From: a virus
Direction: 5' to 3' (one strand)
Virus record (IMG/VR): IMGVR_UViG_3300028840_004314
Span: 1-64,000 of that record
Length of the DNA stretch: 64,000 bases
Of the stretch, positions 16,094 through 25,245 are shown piece after piece. The notes below the pieces were generated by a model, which saw nothing but the letters and a program-made list of their open reading frames with translations, did not search any database and was not told the origin of the DNA. Each line of letters opens with the position of its first letter. The stretch's first letter is position 1. A program made the position numbers and the translations under genes.

Positions 16094-18877
16094 ATGCGGG
16101 AATTAGAGGCCAACACACAAGTCAAGGTTCGTATTGGTCCTGTTGTGGATGTTACTGATGCTGTTACTCCAGTAACCACCCTTAATTTGGGTACCGCGGA
16201 CGAAGCCGAGCTCTTGAAACATGATGGGGCCGCCACAGTGGACATATCAGGAAACACTTTCGCCGCTGTAACAGGTTCAGATGGTTGGTACGATCTTACG
16301 TTAACGGCTGGGAATCTGGATACAGAAGGCGATTTGACTGTAGTGATACAGGACGATAATGTCTGTATGCCAGTCTACGCCCACTTTGAAGTTGTGTCCC
16401 AAGCCTATTACCAGAGTAAGTACGGGGCCAAGGATACCGGATACATGGATGTGAATGTTAAGGCCATTAGTGAGGATACAGCCGCCGCGGACGCCTTGGA
16501 GGCCCAGTTTGATGGTACAGGATTGTCGGGGGACACCTACCCTGCCACGCAAGCCCAGGTGGGTAATCTGTCAACCGGGTCAGCTAGCATTAGTACCACT
16601 GTTTCTAGCACGGAGGCCGTCCTTCCGGCGGTGGTAGGTACTCCTACCAATACGTACACCGCTACATATGAGGAGGATGGGACGTATCATTCCTGGGCTC
16701 CCAGTGGTGGTACCCTGGAGTTTGCGTACAACTTTAACATCGGAGCGAACGCTTCTCCCACCATAATAACCTGGATAGGTTATTGTCAGGGCAATAATGA
16801 CACAATCGGTGTTTATGCTAGAAACTGGGTCGCAGGTACCTGGGAACAAATAGGAACTATTGATGGTACTGCTTTGGCAACACAGCAGACTAGGGTATTG
16901 GACCTTACTACATCCCATGTGAATACTGGAGCAAACGCTGGGGATGTAAGAATTCGATTCTATTCCACAGGTGGTCCAGTTGTTACTACGTTTGCCACGG
17001 ATAGGATGTTGTGTTCCTACACAATCACCAACCAGTCGGTTGGGTATGCGATGGGGGCCATTTGGGTCGACACAAACGCCAGTAATACAAACACAGTCGC
17101 CTTTGTGGATGGTGTGGCTGACAATCCAGTGTCCACCTGGGCGGCGGCCTTGACATTGTCGGCTTCCACGGGAATTAACAACTTTCAGGTGGCGGGTGGA
17201 TCCAGTATTACACTGTCTGCCAATTCGGATAATTACTCCATTCATGGGGATGGGTTATTCACCTTGGCTTTGGGCAATCAAAGTATCGCCAATACACATA
17301 TTCACCAGGCCACAATTAGTGGAGTTGGTTCCGGGTCAGGGGCCATTATGGAAGATTGTAGAATTTCTGCGGATACTTCCTTGGGTCCATGTTATGTTGT
17401 ACGAAGTGGATTTAACACTCCAAGTGGACAGCCTTTTGTAGCCAATGGAAATGGAGAGTATGTGTTTGTGGATTGTGTGTCCTTGGTGGCTGGTTCTGGT
17501 ACACCCTACTTTGACTTCTCTGGTACTGGAGCCTCCAGTGGTGTGAACATAAGAAGGTGGGCAGGTGGAACGAATATCACATTGGATAGTGATAACACGT
17601 TAAGCCTGGAAGTTTTGGCTGGTGGTGGTCAGACGGTTACTACTGGTGGTGGTAATGTTGAAATTCGTGGTTGTTGTAGGTCTGTTACTGTTACCATGTC
17701 GGCGGCTGAAACAGTTCAGTTCGCTGGTGTTACCGGTCCAATTACATTGTCTGGTACTACAAATGGAACGGTGAATTTGTATGGTGTATCTGCGTCCCTA
17801 ACGGATAACACCAGTAACGCCACTGTGACGGATGAAACAGTCTCTAATCCTAACGCGGCTGATGCAGTTTGGGATGAGCAGATCACTAATCAGATTCATA
17901 ATGGGGCCCAGAGTGCTGGTAAGAGGTTGCGACAGTTGTCGTCCCCAGTGATACACGAAGGAACGGCACAGGGTGGAACCAGTACGAGTATCACGTTGGA
18001 TGCTGGGGCCAGTGCTGTGGATGGAACATATGATCCTTCCAACCTTGTAATATCCGGAGGTACTGGAATTGGTCAGTCTAGGCAGATATTGGAGTACAAT
18101 GGAAGTACAAAGGTGGCCTATGTGAATAGGGACTGGAAAGTTACTCCGGACGCCACCAGTGAATTTGTGATTTATGCCTCGGTGGGTGATACGCATATCA
18201 ACGAAGGAGCGGCACAGGGTGGTAGTACTAACACCATCACGTTGAACTCCTTGGCTTCTAGTGTGGATGACATATACAATGAACAGACGGTGTTTATTGT
18301 GGCGGGTACTGGGGCGGATCAGTGTAGAAACGTTGTGGATTATGTTGGATCCACCAGGGTGGCGACTGTGGAACATGATTGGGAGGTTACTCCCGATGCC
18401 ACCTCTGTGTATGTGATGTTACCCTCCGGAAACCACCTGTTGACAGAATTAAATGCTGAAATGGATACAGCCATCGCGGACGCTTCTTTGGCTACAGCGG
18501 CCTCCATAACAACACTCCGTGGGACTGATAATGATACGTTGAAAACCCTAAGCGATCAGTTGGATGGTACAGCCACGGCGGCGGCCTTGACAACACTCCG
18601 TGGGGCTGACAATGACACGTTGAAAACTTTGAGTGATCAGTTGGATGGTACAGCCACGGCGGCAGCCATAACCGCACTGCGTGGAGCAGACAATGACACG
18701 TTGAAAACTTTGAGTGATCAGATAGATTTATTGGCTACAGCTGCAGCCATTGTGGCCATGAGAGGGGCCGATAACGATACATTGAAAACTCTAAGTGATC
18801 AGATAGATGCCATAAGTACTACTATGTCTAACACCAATAACGTGTCTCGTACAAGTGATGTGATAATCAGGAAGTAG
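16094..18877 (+). CDS. Large fibre protein with C-terminal 27-residue repeats
   Basis: A 927-residue protein. The first 110 residues form a domain often found at the start of phage fibre proteins, with VRIGPVVDVTD, ADEAELLKHDG and GSDGWYDLTL. The centre (about 170-650) is beta-rich and contains a parallel beta-helix-like stretch. Residues 620-780 contain two copies of a module with EGxAQGG and DWxVTPDATS. The tail (about 800-920) has four nearly identical 27-residue repeats with LRGADNDTLKTLSDQ, probably a trimeric coiled coil. It fits a trimeric head or tail fibre. Confidence 0.75.
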   Translation: MRELEANTQVKVRIGPVVDVTDAVTPVTTLNLGTADEAELLKHDGAATVDISGNTFAAVTGSDGWYDLTLTAGNLDTEGDLTVVIQDDNVCMPVYAHFEVVSQAYYQSKYGAKDTGYMDVNVKAISEDTAAADALEAQFDGTGLSGDTYPATQAQVGNLSTGSASISTTVSSTEAVLPAVVGTPTNTYTATYEEDGTYHSWAPSGGTLEFAYNFNIGANASPTIITWIGYCQGNNDTIGVYARNWVAGTWEQIGTIDGTALATQQTRVLDLTTSHVNTGANAGDVRIRFYSTGGPVVTTFATDRMLCSYTITNQSVGYAMGAIWVDTNASNTNTVAFVDGVADNPVSTWAAALTLSASTGINNFQVAGGSSITLSANSDNYSIHGDGLFTLALGNQSIANTHIHQATISGVGSGSGAIMEDCRISADTSLGPCYVVRSGFNTPSGQPFVANGNGEYVFVDCVSLVAGSGTPYFDFSGTGASSGVNIRRWAGGTNITLDSDNTLSLEVLAGGGQTVTTGGGNVEIRGCCRSVTVTMSAAETVQFAGVTGPITLSGTTNGTVNLYGVSASLTDNTSNATVTDETVSNPNAADAVWDEQITNQIHNGAQSAGKRLRQLSSPVIHEGTAQGGTSTSITLDAGASAVDGTYDPSNLVISGGTGIGQSRQILEYNGSTKVAYVNRDWKVTPDATSEFVIYASVGDTHINEGAAQGGSTNTITLNSLASSVDDIYNEQTVFIVAGTGADQCRNVVDYVGSTRVATVEHDWEVTPDATSVYVMLPSGNHLLTELNAEMDTAIADASLATAASITTLRGTDNDTLKTLSDQLDGTATAAALTTLRGADNDTLKTLSDQLDGTATAAAITALRGADNDTLKTLSDQIDLLATAAAIVAMRGADNDTLKTLSDQIDAISTTMSNTNNVSRTSDVIIRK
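18490..18822 (+). repeat. Four tandem 81-bp repeats inside the fibre gene
   Basis: Units are exactly 81 bp apart; for example AACACTCCG occurs at 18511 and again at 18592. They keep the reading frame and encode 27-residue units of the fibre tail. Units two and three are nearly identical at DNA level, units one and four more diverged, so the array has probably grown by recombination. Confidence 0.85.
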
Positions 18878-18878
18878 G

Positions 18879-20456
18879 ATGGACGTACAAGAATTAAAAA
18901 CTGAAGTATCCAAGATTGAGCCTCTACAGGATCGTAATCGCGACGAATGGGAGTCCTCGATCAGTTCCAGGGATTGTGATGTGAAATACGACTACGCCCT
19001 GGCTCGAGCCTTGGAGTCCTACGCAAAGAAACTTCCTATCCTGAGACAGTACATCCTGGATACAGAGGGAGACGAGTATCTGTCAGATATTCGACAACAG
19101 GCCATTGAGAAGGTTGACAGGATATTAGATAAGGCGGGTTGTTGTATCAAGGAACAGGAGCTGCGAAGTAAGCGGTTGGTGTCACGAAAACCACACCATA
19201 CCACTTACTACATCGACTACGGTGGTGGGAACGATTCCAACACCGGGCTATCTACAGGACAGGCTTGGAAGACCTTGGCAAAGTATACATCCTCCACAGT
19301 AAGGACCGCCGGCGATATCGCTTTATTGAGGGCCAATGTAACCTGGACTCCTTCTGCCATTGTTAACTTCGATGAAGATGGTACAAAGGACGCCCCCATA
19401 TACATGATCGGCTGTGACAGTGTTACAAATGATCCTTGGGGGGATGGGAGTGATGTAAAACCTATCATAGATTTTCAGGACCTTAGTAGATACCTTAGTT
19501 TCAATACAGACGATTGGTGGTGGTTGAAGCGGTTGGATATTCAAAAGTGTGGGGCCTCCACCGGAGCCGTCTTTATCAACAACAGTAATTATTGGACACT
19601 TGAAGATAGTAAAGTCAGTGATGGTCTTAACAGTACAATAGAAGGACTACAATTCTCCGGAAATTACGTTTTAAGGCGAATCTACGGATGTGAATTTGAA
19701 AATACAGGTGGAACTGCCATCTTTGCCAACTCAGGGAACTATGAAATTAGAAATACTATTATCAATCCAGGAACAGGGGCGGGATGCTACGAAGGTATTT
19801 ACTGCCTGGGCGGTAAGATAGACTTCCATAGTGTACAATTTGCCAGCGATGGACAAACCTTCACACGAAGTCAGATTTACGCTGTACAAGGTTTCCGTAT
19901 AAACGGAGACGCCGTTACGTGTGGTGTAACTACAGATATAGTATTTCAAACCCCATTTGCCGGGGCCTATGTGCAAATGGGTGGTTGGCCGGATTCCGAC
20001 GGGGCCTACTACAGGGACCGATACGGTGTCATTACAAAGACCACTACTAGCCCAAGAACGGGTGGGTCCCAATCAATGGCTAAAATGGAACCTACAAGTG
20101 AAGTAGGTTTATACGCCCCATTGACTTTAGGAAATCCATCGACAGGGTTTACCCCTGTATGGGTAGGAGCGGGATCCTATACAGCCACGGTGTATGCTAG
20201 AACAGGTTCTGCCTGGGACACCGCTTTGGCGGCGGGAGAATGTTATCTGAAGTGTTCCTACTTGGATCATGCAACTAACAATACACGCACGTTTGTACAA
20301 AGTACAGAGACAATAACCAACGACGGTGCCTGGACCGCCTTTACATGTGCGATCTCTCCGGCGGCGGAAGGGTGGGTATTTTTCTGGTTCTGTTTGGCCG
20401 AATACGAGGACGACACGGAGTACATTGAAGTAGACGTTTTACCTGAAATTGGGTAG
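18879..20456 (+). CDS. Tailspike-like protein, beta-helix (copy 1)
   Basis: A 525-residue protein. Residues 1-105 are a helical, charged head with a Cys pair CCIKEQELR, probably the attachment part. From residue 106 a beta-helix domain begins with TTYYIDYGGGNDSNTGLS and AWKTL, the usual start of pectin-lyase-fold spikes. The C-terminal 125 residues are a beta-sandwich-like module. It is a paralogue of the next gene: head, beginning of the helix and C-terminal module are alike, while the middle (about 230-390) differs. Such spikes bind and often degrade surface polysaccharide; catalytic residues cannot be assigned. Confidence 0.75.
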   Translation: MDVQELKTEVSKIEPLQDRNRDEWESSISSRDCDVKYDYALARALESYAKKLPILRQYILDTEGDEYLSDIRQQAIEKVDRILDKAGCCIKEQELRSKRLVSRKPHHTTYYIDYGGGNDSNTGLSTGQAWKTLAKYTSSTVRTAGDIALLRANVTWTPSAIVNFDEDGTKDAPIYMIGCDSVTNDPWGDGSDVKPIIDFQDLSRYLSFNTDDWWWLKRLDIQKCGASTGAVFINNSNYWTLEDSKVSDGLNSTIEGLQFSGNYVLRRIYGCEFENTGGTAIFANSGNYEIRNTIINPGTGAGCYEGIYCLGGKIDFHSVQFASDGQTFTRSQIYAVQGFRINGDAVTCGVTTDIVFQTPFAGAYVQMGGWPDSDGAYYRDRYGVITKTTTSPRTGGSQSMAKMEPTSEVGLYAPLTLGNPSTGFTPVWVGAGSYTATVYARTGSAWDTALAAGECYLKCSYLDHATNNTRTFVQSTETITNDGAWTAFTCAISPAAEGWVFFWFCLAEYEDDTEYIEVDVLPEIG

Positions 20457-20465
20457 TGTGTTTGA

Positions 20466-22058
20466 ATGGGACTAGCTGAACTTAAAAAAGAAATCGCCCA
20501 GAATGCTACTTTCCAAGGTAGAAGTAGGGAGGGCTGGGAAGCCATCATACGAAGGCGAGCCATACATGTGAAGTATGGAGACGATCTTGAACACGCCATA
20601 AGGTGTTATGTTCGAGAGATACCACGTCTACGAAGGATGTTGGCTTTGAAGGAGAATCAATGGGAGCGGGCACAACAGAAGTTAGTGAGGTTAATGGATA
20701 AGTTAGCCTGCTGTTTAAAAGAACAGGAGTTAAGGAAGGCCGGGGAAGTTATAAGAAACCCCCACCACACCACGTACTACATCGACTATGGAAGTGGAAA
20801 CGATGCCAATACTGGACTTTCTACGGGACAGTCCTGGAAGACCATCACACAGTACACTACTACGACAGTCCGCAGTGCCGGCGATATTGCCCTGCTGAGG
20901 GCCAATGTAACCTGGACACAGGGAACAGAAGCGGTGGACATTACGTGTGACGAGGATGGAACCCTGGATGCCTACATTAGTATCATCGGTTGTGATAGTG
21001 TAACTAATGATCCATGGTCGGATGGGAGTGATGTAAAACCCATCATCGATTTTGAGGACGCCGCCTACCAGATCGACCTTACTAGCGACGATTACTGGTG
21101 GCTGGAGAGGTTGGACATTCAAAGAGGGGCAGATACCAATGGGTATTTGTACATTAACAATGGAATAAACAATCGGATCAAGGATTGTAAATTCAGCCTT
21201 GGTACTAATGCCAGTTCCATAGGTGTTAAGGTTGAAGGGACGGCCCCGTGGAACAATGTTTTGGATGGCTGTACCTTTGTGGATAACAATGGAACGGACA
21301 TTTCCAATGTTACCGGTGTACTGGTAGTAAAGGATTGTACCTTCAACGCTGGGTCGGTGGATGGCTGTGATGTTTGCATGTCGGTTTCCAACATGTCAGA
21401 GATCCATATCCACGATGGTTCCATAGGTTCAGACGCCGTGGACTATGACACGGCCGTATTTAGTATTGAAAGTACTGGAGGCGGAGGTCAGATTTCCGGA
21501 GTTGGTGTTACTGTTGGATGTACTTTATCCACTACTGGATTCGCGGCCGCCACAGCAGGTAGTTTTTTGAAATTGGGCGATTGTCCCTCCGCTGGGGACG
21601 CGTACGAGGAAACCTGGCTGGGCACTATCACAAGAACGACTGCAGATATTCGGGCAGGTGGTGGAACCTCTATGGCTAAGATGGAGCCCAGTTCCGCGGT
21701 GGGTTTGTACAACCCACTGGTGTTTGGTGATGTGGAAACAGGATTCCGGGCCATGTGGGGTACATCAGGTGCCTACACAGCCACGGTGTACGTGAGAACA
21801 GGTTCAGCTTGGGACAGTGCTTTGACGGCCGCCGAGTGCTATCTAATGTGTTCCTACCTGGATCATTCAACTAACGCCACCAGGACCTTTGTACAAAGTA
21901 CCGAAACGATAACCAACGACGCGGCTTGGACAGCCCTAACTTGTAGTTTAACTCCACAACAGGAAGGATGGATGTACTTCTGGATTTACTTGGCGGAGTA
22001 CGAGGACGCCACGGAGTACATTGAAGTTGACATACTACCTGTAGTGGTTAAGGCCTAG
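20466..22058 (+). CDS. Tailspike-like protein, beta-helix (copy 2)
   Basis: A 530-residue paralogue of the preceding protein. The helical head has the matching CCLKEQELR, the beta-helix starts TTYYIDYGSGNDANTGLS, and the C-terminal module again ends in AEYEDATEYIEVDILP. The central section differs from copy 1 and probably sets a different glycan specificity. The genes are 9 bases apart. Which receptor each recognises cannot be told from sequence. Confidence 0.75.
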   Translation: MGLAELKKEIAQNATFQGRSREGWEAIIRRRAIHVKYGDDLEHAIRCYVREIPRLRRMLALKENQWERAQQKLVRLMDKLACCLKEQELRKAGEVIRNPHHTTYYIDYGSGNDANTGLSTGQSWKTITQYTTTTVRSAGDIALLRANVTWTQGTEAVDITCDEDGTLDAYISIIGCDSVTNDPWSDGSDVKPIIDFEDAAYQIDLTSDDYWWLERLDIQRGADTNGYLYINNGINNRIKDCKFSLGTNASSIGVKVEGTAPWNNVLDGCTFVDNNGTDISNVTGVLVVKDCTFNAGSVDGCDVCMSVSNMSEIHIHDGSIGSDAVDYDTAVFSIESTGGGGQISGVGVTVGCTLSTTGFAAATAGSFLKLGDCPSAGDAYEETWLGTITRTTADIRAGGGTSMAKMEPSSAVGLYNPLVFGDVETGFRAMWGTSGAYTATVYVRTGSAWDSALTAAECYLMCSYLDHSTNATRTFVQSTETITNDAAWTALTCSLTPQQEGWMYFWIYLAEYEDATEYIEVDILPVVVKA

Positions 22059-22087
22059 GACGATCAGAAGCCCAAGGTGATTTAGAA

Positions 22088-22780
22088 ATGACAACACCCT
22101 TTGCCAGAGCAGAATGGATAGGAGGATCTCCCTTTATGGTGGGATCCCTCCTCTACAATGTGGAGGGATGGTCTGGAGGGGCCCCATACCTTGCGGCAGA
22201 TCCAACGAGAACGGACGCCGAATGGTTAAGGACTTCTACACAAAGTTGGGCGTATCCAGACACAGAGTGGGAAGGTGTAATTCCAATCGCTCGTGGAACG
22301 CGTCATATTGGATTTACAGATTGGGTGGAGACTATCAATGATGGAATTGGAGTAACCGACGTCGATGTAGGAAGTGTAGGTTTTCCACGTACAATTTCTG
22401 ACGCCCTAGGTATGGCGGATTCAACTACAAAAGTATCTACTTTTGTTCGTACCGTGGCAGAATCTTTAGGGTTGACGGATGTCACGTCTTCCCAGTATAA
22501 TGGAGTACGATCCATAGACGATGGTATCGCAATCACCGATGTTAGTACAAGGGTATCCACTTTTGTTCGTTCTTTGGTAGACACCCTAGGATTATCTGAC
22601 GCCGTGGTCAAGGACATGACTTGGACCATACTGGATTCCATGGGATACAGTGATTCACAGTTAGTGAGTTTTGGTCATGTAAGAACTATCAATGATGTAC
22701 TCGGTATGTTGGATGAAAAGGAAAAGGTGGAATTCGCTCTAGGTATGTGTGCTTTTTTGGTGATAAAACAGAGCAAGTAG
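22088..22780 (+). CDS. Repeat-containing tail protein (about seven 22-26-residue repeats)
   Basis: A 230-residue protein. The first 75 residues are rich in Trp, Gly and Pro (EWIGGSPFMVGSLLYNVEGW). The remainder is a run of degenerate repeats with the core R-x-I-x-D-x-LG-x-x-D, several followed by KVSTFVR-like linkers. Repeats of this DxLGLxD type are common in fibre-associated phage proteins of unknown function. It lies directly after the tailspikes and is probably a fibre connector. Confidence 0.6.
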   Translation: MTTPFARAEWIGGSPFMVGSLLYNVEGWSGGAPYLAADPTRTDAEWLRTSTQSWAYPDTEWEGVIPIARGTRHIGFTDWVETINDGIGVTDVDVGSVGFPRTISDALGMADSTTKVSTFVRTVAESLGLTDVTSSQYNGVRSIDDGIAITDVSTRVSTFVRSLVDTLGLSDAVVKDMTWTILDSMGYSDSQLVSFGHVRTINDVLGMLDEKEKVEFALGMCAFLVIKQSK

Positions 22781-22793
22781 AAAGGACCTAACC

Positions 22794-23291
22794 ATGCTAG
22801 AAAGTAAAATCGGACTTCGTGGTGAAGTGATAGCCGAACTCCGTGGCCCGGATGGGAAGCTGAAGCAAAGATCGGTTACACATAACTTGGTGACCGACCA
22901 AGGCGATGATTTCGCCAAGTCTGCCATTTACTCTGCGGCGTACAGTACCTGGGGAATGAAGCTCGGTACCGCCAGTACGGCGGCTGCCAAGAATGGGGCG
23001 GGAAGTTTCATCGCCGTTGGCGACTACGTGAGTGGTTCAGCCCAGGCTCTGGATGATTCCACTCCGAAGGAAGGAGCGGCTGCCAATATTGTCCAATTCC
23101 GAAGACTGTGGGCGGCCGGGGAGGGTACCAGTGCCACGATCAATCGGGTGGCTATTGTGAATAACACAACGGACGCCGGGGAGGCAGATGCCACGGGAAC
23201 CTTCGCCATCTCCGTCTTTTCTGCCACAATCGCCAAAGGGGCCGGCGACACTCTCACGGTGACATGGAATGTCACTTACACTGGAGCCTAA
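22794..23291 (+). CDS. Virion structural protein (tail fibre/baseplate associated)
   Basis: A 165-residue protein. It has a pattern I know from many phage structural proteins: THNLVTDQGDDF near residue 30, MKLGTAST near 50, SGSAQALD, and TLTVTWNVTYTG at the end. Position after fibre genes supports a virion role. No enzymatic motif is visible. Start ATG 22794 follows AAAGGACCTAACC. Confidence 0.6.
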   Translation: MLESKIGLRGEVIAELRGPDGKLKQRSVTHNLVTDQGDDFAKSAIYSAAYSTWGMKLGTASTAAAKNGAGSFIAVGDYVSGSAQALDDSTPKEGAAANIVQFRRLWAAGEGTSATINRVAIVNNTTDAGEADATGTFAISVFSATIAKGAGDTLTVTWNVTYTGA

Positions 23292-23293
23292 TC

Positions 23294-23905
23294 ATGCAAC
23301 GGTTTGTAGCTGCTGTAGACAATGTGTTGATTTTTGATCTGGTTGCCAAGGAGAGCGGATCAGCCATTTCGTCGGGTACTGTTAACTTCTACCTGGTGGC
23401 TGATTCAGGATCCAACCAGGGCAAATGGTGGAACGCCTCTACCAAGACTTGGTCGGCCACAAAAGTCTCCGCTGGTGTAGGGACCTACAAGGACGGGAGT
23501 ACATGGAGGGTCACCGTAGACGCCGACGCCTGGGTAACCAGAACACATTACATAGTGTACGCGGAAACCGCGGCCGGGACTCACATCCCGTATTCGGAGA
23601 AGGTGGTGGAATTGGAATATTCCACTGGTGTGGGTACTGTAGTTGTGACGGATACTTATGGTGGAGGGGATTACAGATACCTTACATCGGCTGGTATTGG
23701 AATTGAAAACGCCCTGGTGTACGCCTTCCTATCCTCGGATTACAGTGCGGATAATGTGGGATCCGCCTACATCAAGGCACAAACAACTACTACAAGCACT
23801 GGGGAATGGAATAGCCCATTGAATTTGGATCCTGGGACGTATACCTTGTACTATTACAAGGCGAATGCCTACGGTCCTGATATTACGACTCTTGAGGTGT
23901 CATAA
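23294..23905 (+). CDS. Beta-rich virion protein, Ig/carboxypeptidase-regulatory-like
   Basis: A 203-residue protein from ATG 23294 (upstream in-frame ATG lies inside the previous gene). It appears to hold two beta-sandwich domains: residues 1-118 (GTVNFYLVADSG, TKTWSATKVSAGVGTYKDG) and 125-203, the latter like a carboxypeptidase-regulatory Ig fold (ENALVYAFLSSD, GEWNSPLNLDPGTYTLYYYK). The stop overlaps the next ATG (TAATG). A surface or fibre-linking role is likely. Confidence 0.6.
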   Translation: MQRFVAAVDNVLIFDLVAKESGSAISSGTVNFYLVADSGSNQGKWWNASTKTWSATKVSAGVGTYKDGSTWRVTVDADAWVTRTHYIVYAETAAGTHIPYSEKVVELEYSTGVGTVVVTDTYGGGDYRYLTSAGIGIENALVYAFLSSDYSADNVGSAYIKAQTTTTSTGEWNSPLNLDPGTYTLYYYKANAYGPDITTLEVS

Positions 23906-24939
23906 TGGCTGTTATTGGGACTCCTGTAACTACTACTACGACCACATCCACTGGGGATGTAACGATATACGAGACCTTTCAAAAGAATGGTGTGTATTTC
24001 GATCCCACTTCCGTGGTGTTGAGTGATACTACTGGTACCTACGGAGTGAAGCGGGACGATACCGATGCCGTGGTAGTGGCGGCGGGTACGGCTTTCACCA
24101 AGACGGCCACAGGGAAGTATGAGTACACCTTCACTCCTAGTGTGGGTGGGTTGACTTACACCTATGTTACTAAATGGGTACACGAGGGAGAAACGTTCCA
24201 TGATTCGGAACGTGTTACAGATCGGGCGGGAAGTAGTCTGGCCTCCCAGAGGTCCACAAGTAAGTGGCTCACCTGGTTTGCCAATCAGGCGCTTCCTCGT
24301 ACACTCGCCACTCCACAGGCGGGTCAAGAACAAATCATCGAGACTGCCATCCGATTTTGGAACACACATAGTGCCTACAAACTCAGTACAATGGTGGACA
24401 CGCCGGCCCAGGGTGGTAGGGTCCAGCTGAATTCACAATTCAAGAACGTCGTACAAGCCTATCCTAGCCAGCAGGCGTCCACCATTTTAAATCACCATCC
24501 ATTGTGGACATTGGTTGGTGTGGAGATCCTGGATAATGTGACAGGGGACTTGATCCTCATGTCAGAGGCGTATAAGAACTACCAGATCTATACAGGAACG
24601 GACTTCCGATGGATGTGGGTAAAGTCGGATGACCCCGACACCGGTGGGTACCTGTACGTTAGGAACCCTCCCAACAATTCCTCCAAACTTCTGGTGGTGG
24701 GTACAAAACGAATTACGTCTACGGAAGATGTAATCATAGAGCCTGTGTTGGAATGGCTTCTTCGGTACGCCTGGGCGTTGTTGAAGAAACATGAGGGACG
24801 GGCCTTACGGGCCGCCGAGACGGCCGGTATCAAAACGGATGGATCGGATTGGTACAGCGAAGGAGAAGAGGAACGGAAACAATTGGAGGAAGAATTGTCC
24901 AGAAATGGTAGATGGGTAGCTTTTGCTAGGAGATGTTAA
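23905..24939 (+). CDS. Neck protein, gp13-like, with N-terminal Ig-like domain
   Basis: A 344-residue protein. Residues 1-110 form an Ig-like beta domain (VTIYETFQKNGVYFDPTSV) resembling those in fibre genes upstream. The C-terminal half follows the layout I recall for T4 gp13: a strand-rich segment, a hydrophobic LLRYAWALLKKHEGRALRAA helix, GIKTDG loop, and a final Glu-rich helix. gp13 completes DNA-filled heads with gp14. The assignment rests on pattern and on position ahead of gp15- and gp18-like genes. The fused Ig domain would be unusual for a neck protein. Confidence 0.5.
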   Translation: MAVIGTPVTTTTTTSTGDVTIYETFQKNGVYFDPTSVVLSDTTGTYGVKRDDTDAVVVAAGTAFTKTATGKYEYTFTPSVGGLTYTYVTKWVHEGETFHDSERVTDRAGSSLASQRSTSKWLTWFANQALPRTLATPQAGQEQIIETAIRFWNTHSAYKLSTMVDTPAQGGRVQLNSQFKNVVQAYPSQQASTILNHHPLWTLVGVEILDNVTGDLILMSEAYKNYQIYTGTDFRWMWVKSDDPDTGGYLYVRNPPNNSSKLLVVGTKRITSTEDVIIEPVLEWLLRYAWALLKKHEGRALRAAETAGIKTDGSDWYSEGEEERKQLEEELSRNGRWVAFARRC

Positions 24940-24969
24940 AGTGATAACAACATACTAGGAACACTGAGC

Positions 24970-25245
24970 ATGCCAAAGAGGAAGCCGGTTAGAACACATA
25001 CGTTCCGTTACGGTGTTTACAGAATCGAAGAGGCCTTGGGGGCCGATGGTGTTTGTGATGTACCAGACAACAGATTACGAAAAACACTGGATATGATGAT
25101 CTACCAGGGAAATAGTCTAAGGGCGTTGAGAACGGCGATACATGAATCCATGCACGCCGAAGGTGTACCTGACAGATTCGTCCATGGGCTGACTCCTGAT
25201 AGGATCGCCAGTTTTCTATGGAGACTTGGTTGGCGACGAAGATGA
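24970..25245 (+). CDS. Small HExxH protein (putative metallopeptidase-like)
   Basis: A 91-residue basic protein with HESMH at residues 58-62, in the helix context RTAIHESMHAEG typical of zinc HExxH folds. Such short proteins in phages (TLIHExxHA type) have a minimal metallopeptidase core, but often no proven activity. A third metal ligand is not obvious. The gene overlaps the start of the downstream leucine-rich-repeat gene by four bases (ATGA), so the two should be produced together. Confidence 0.6.
   Translation: MPKRKPVRTHTFRYGVYRIEEALGADGVCDVPDNRLRKTLDMMIYQGNSLRALRTAIHESMHAEGVPDRFVHGLTPDRIASFLWRLGWRRR

Noticed and set aside
18490-18822. Tandem repeat considered as CRISPR or similar array
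   Set aside because: Units are contiguous, in frame and 81 bp long without spacers; they encode fibre repeats.
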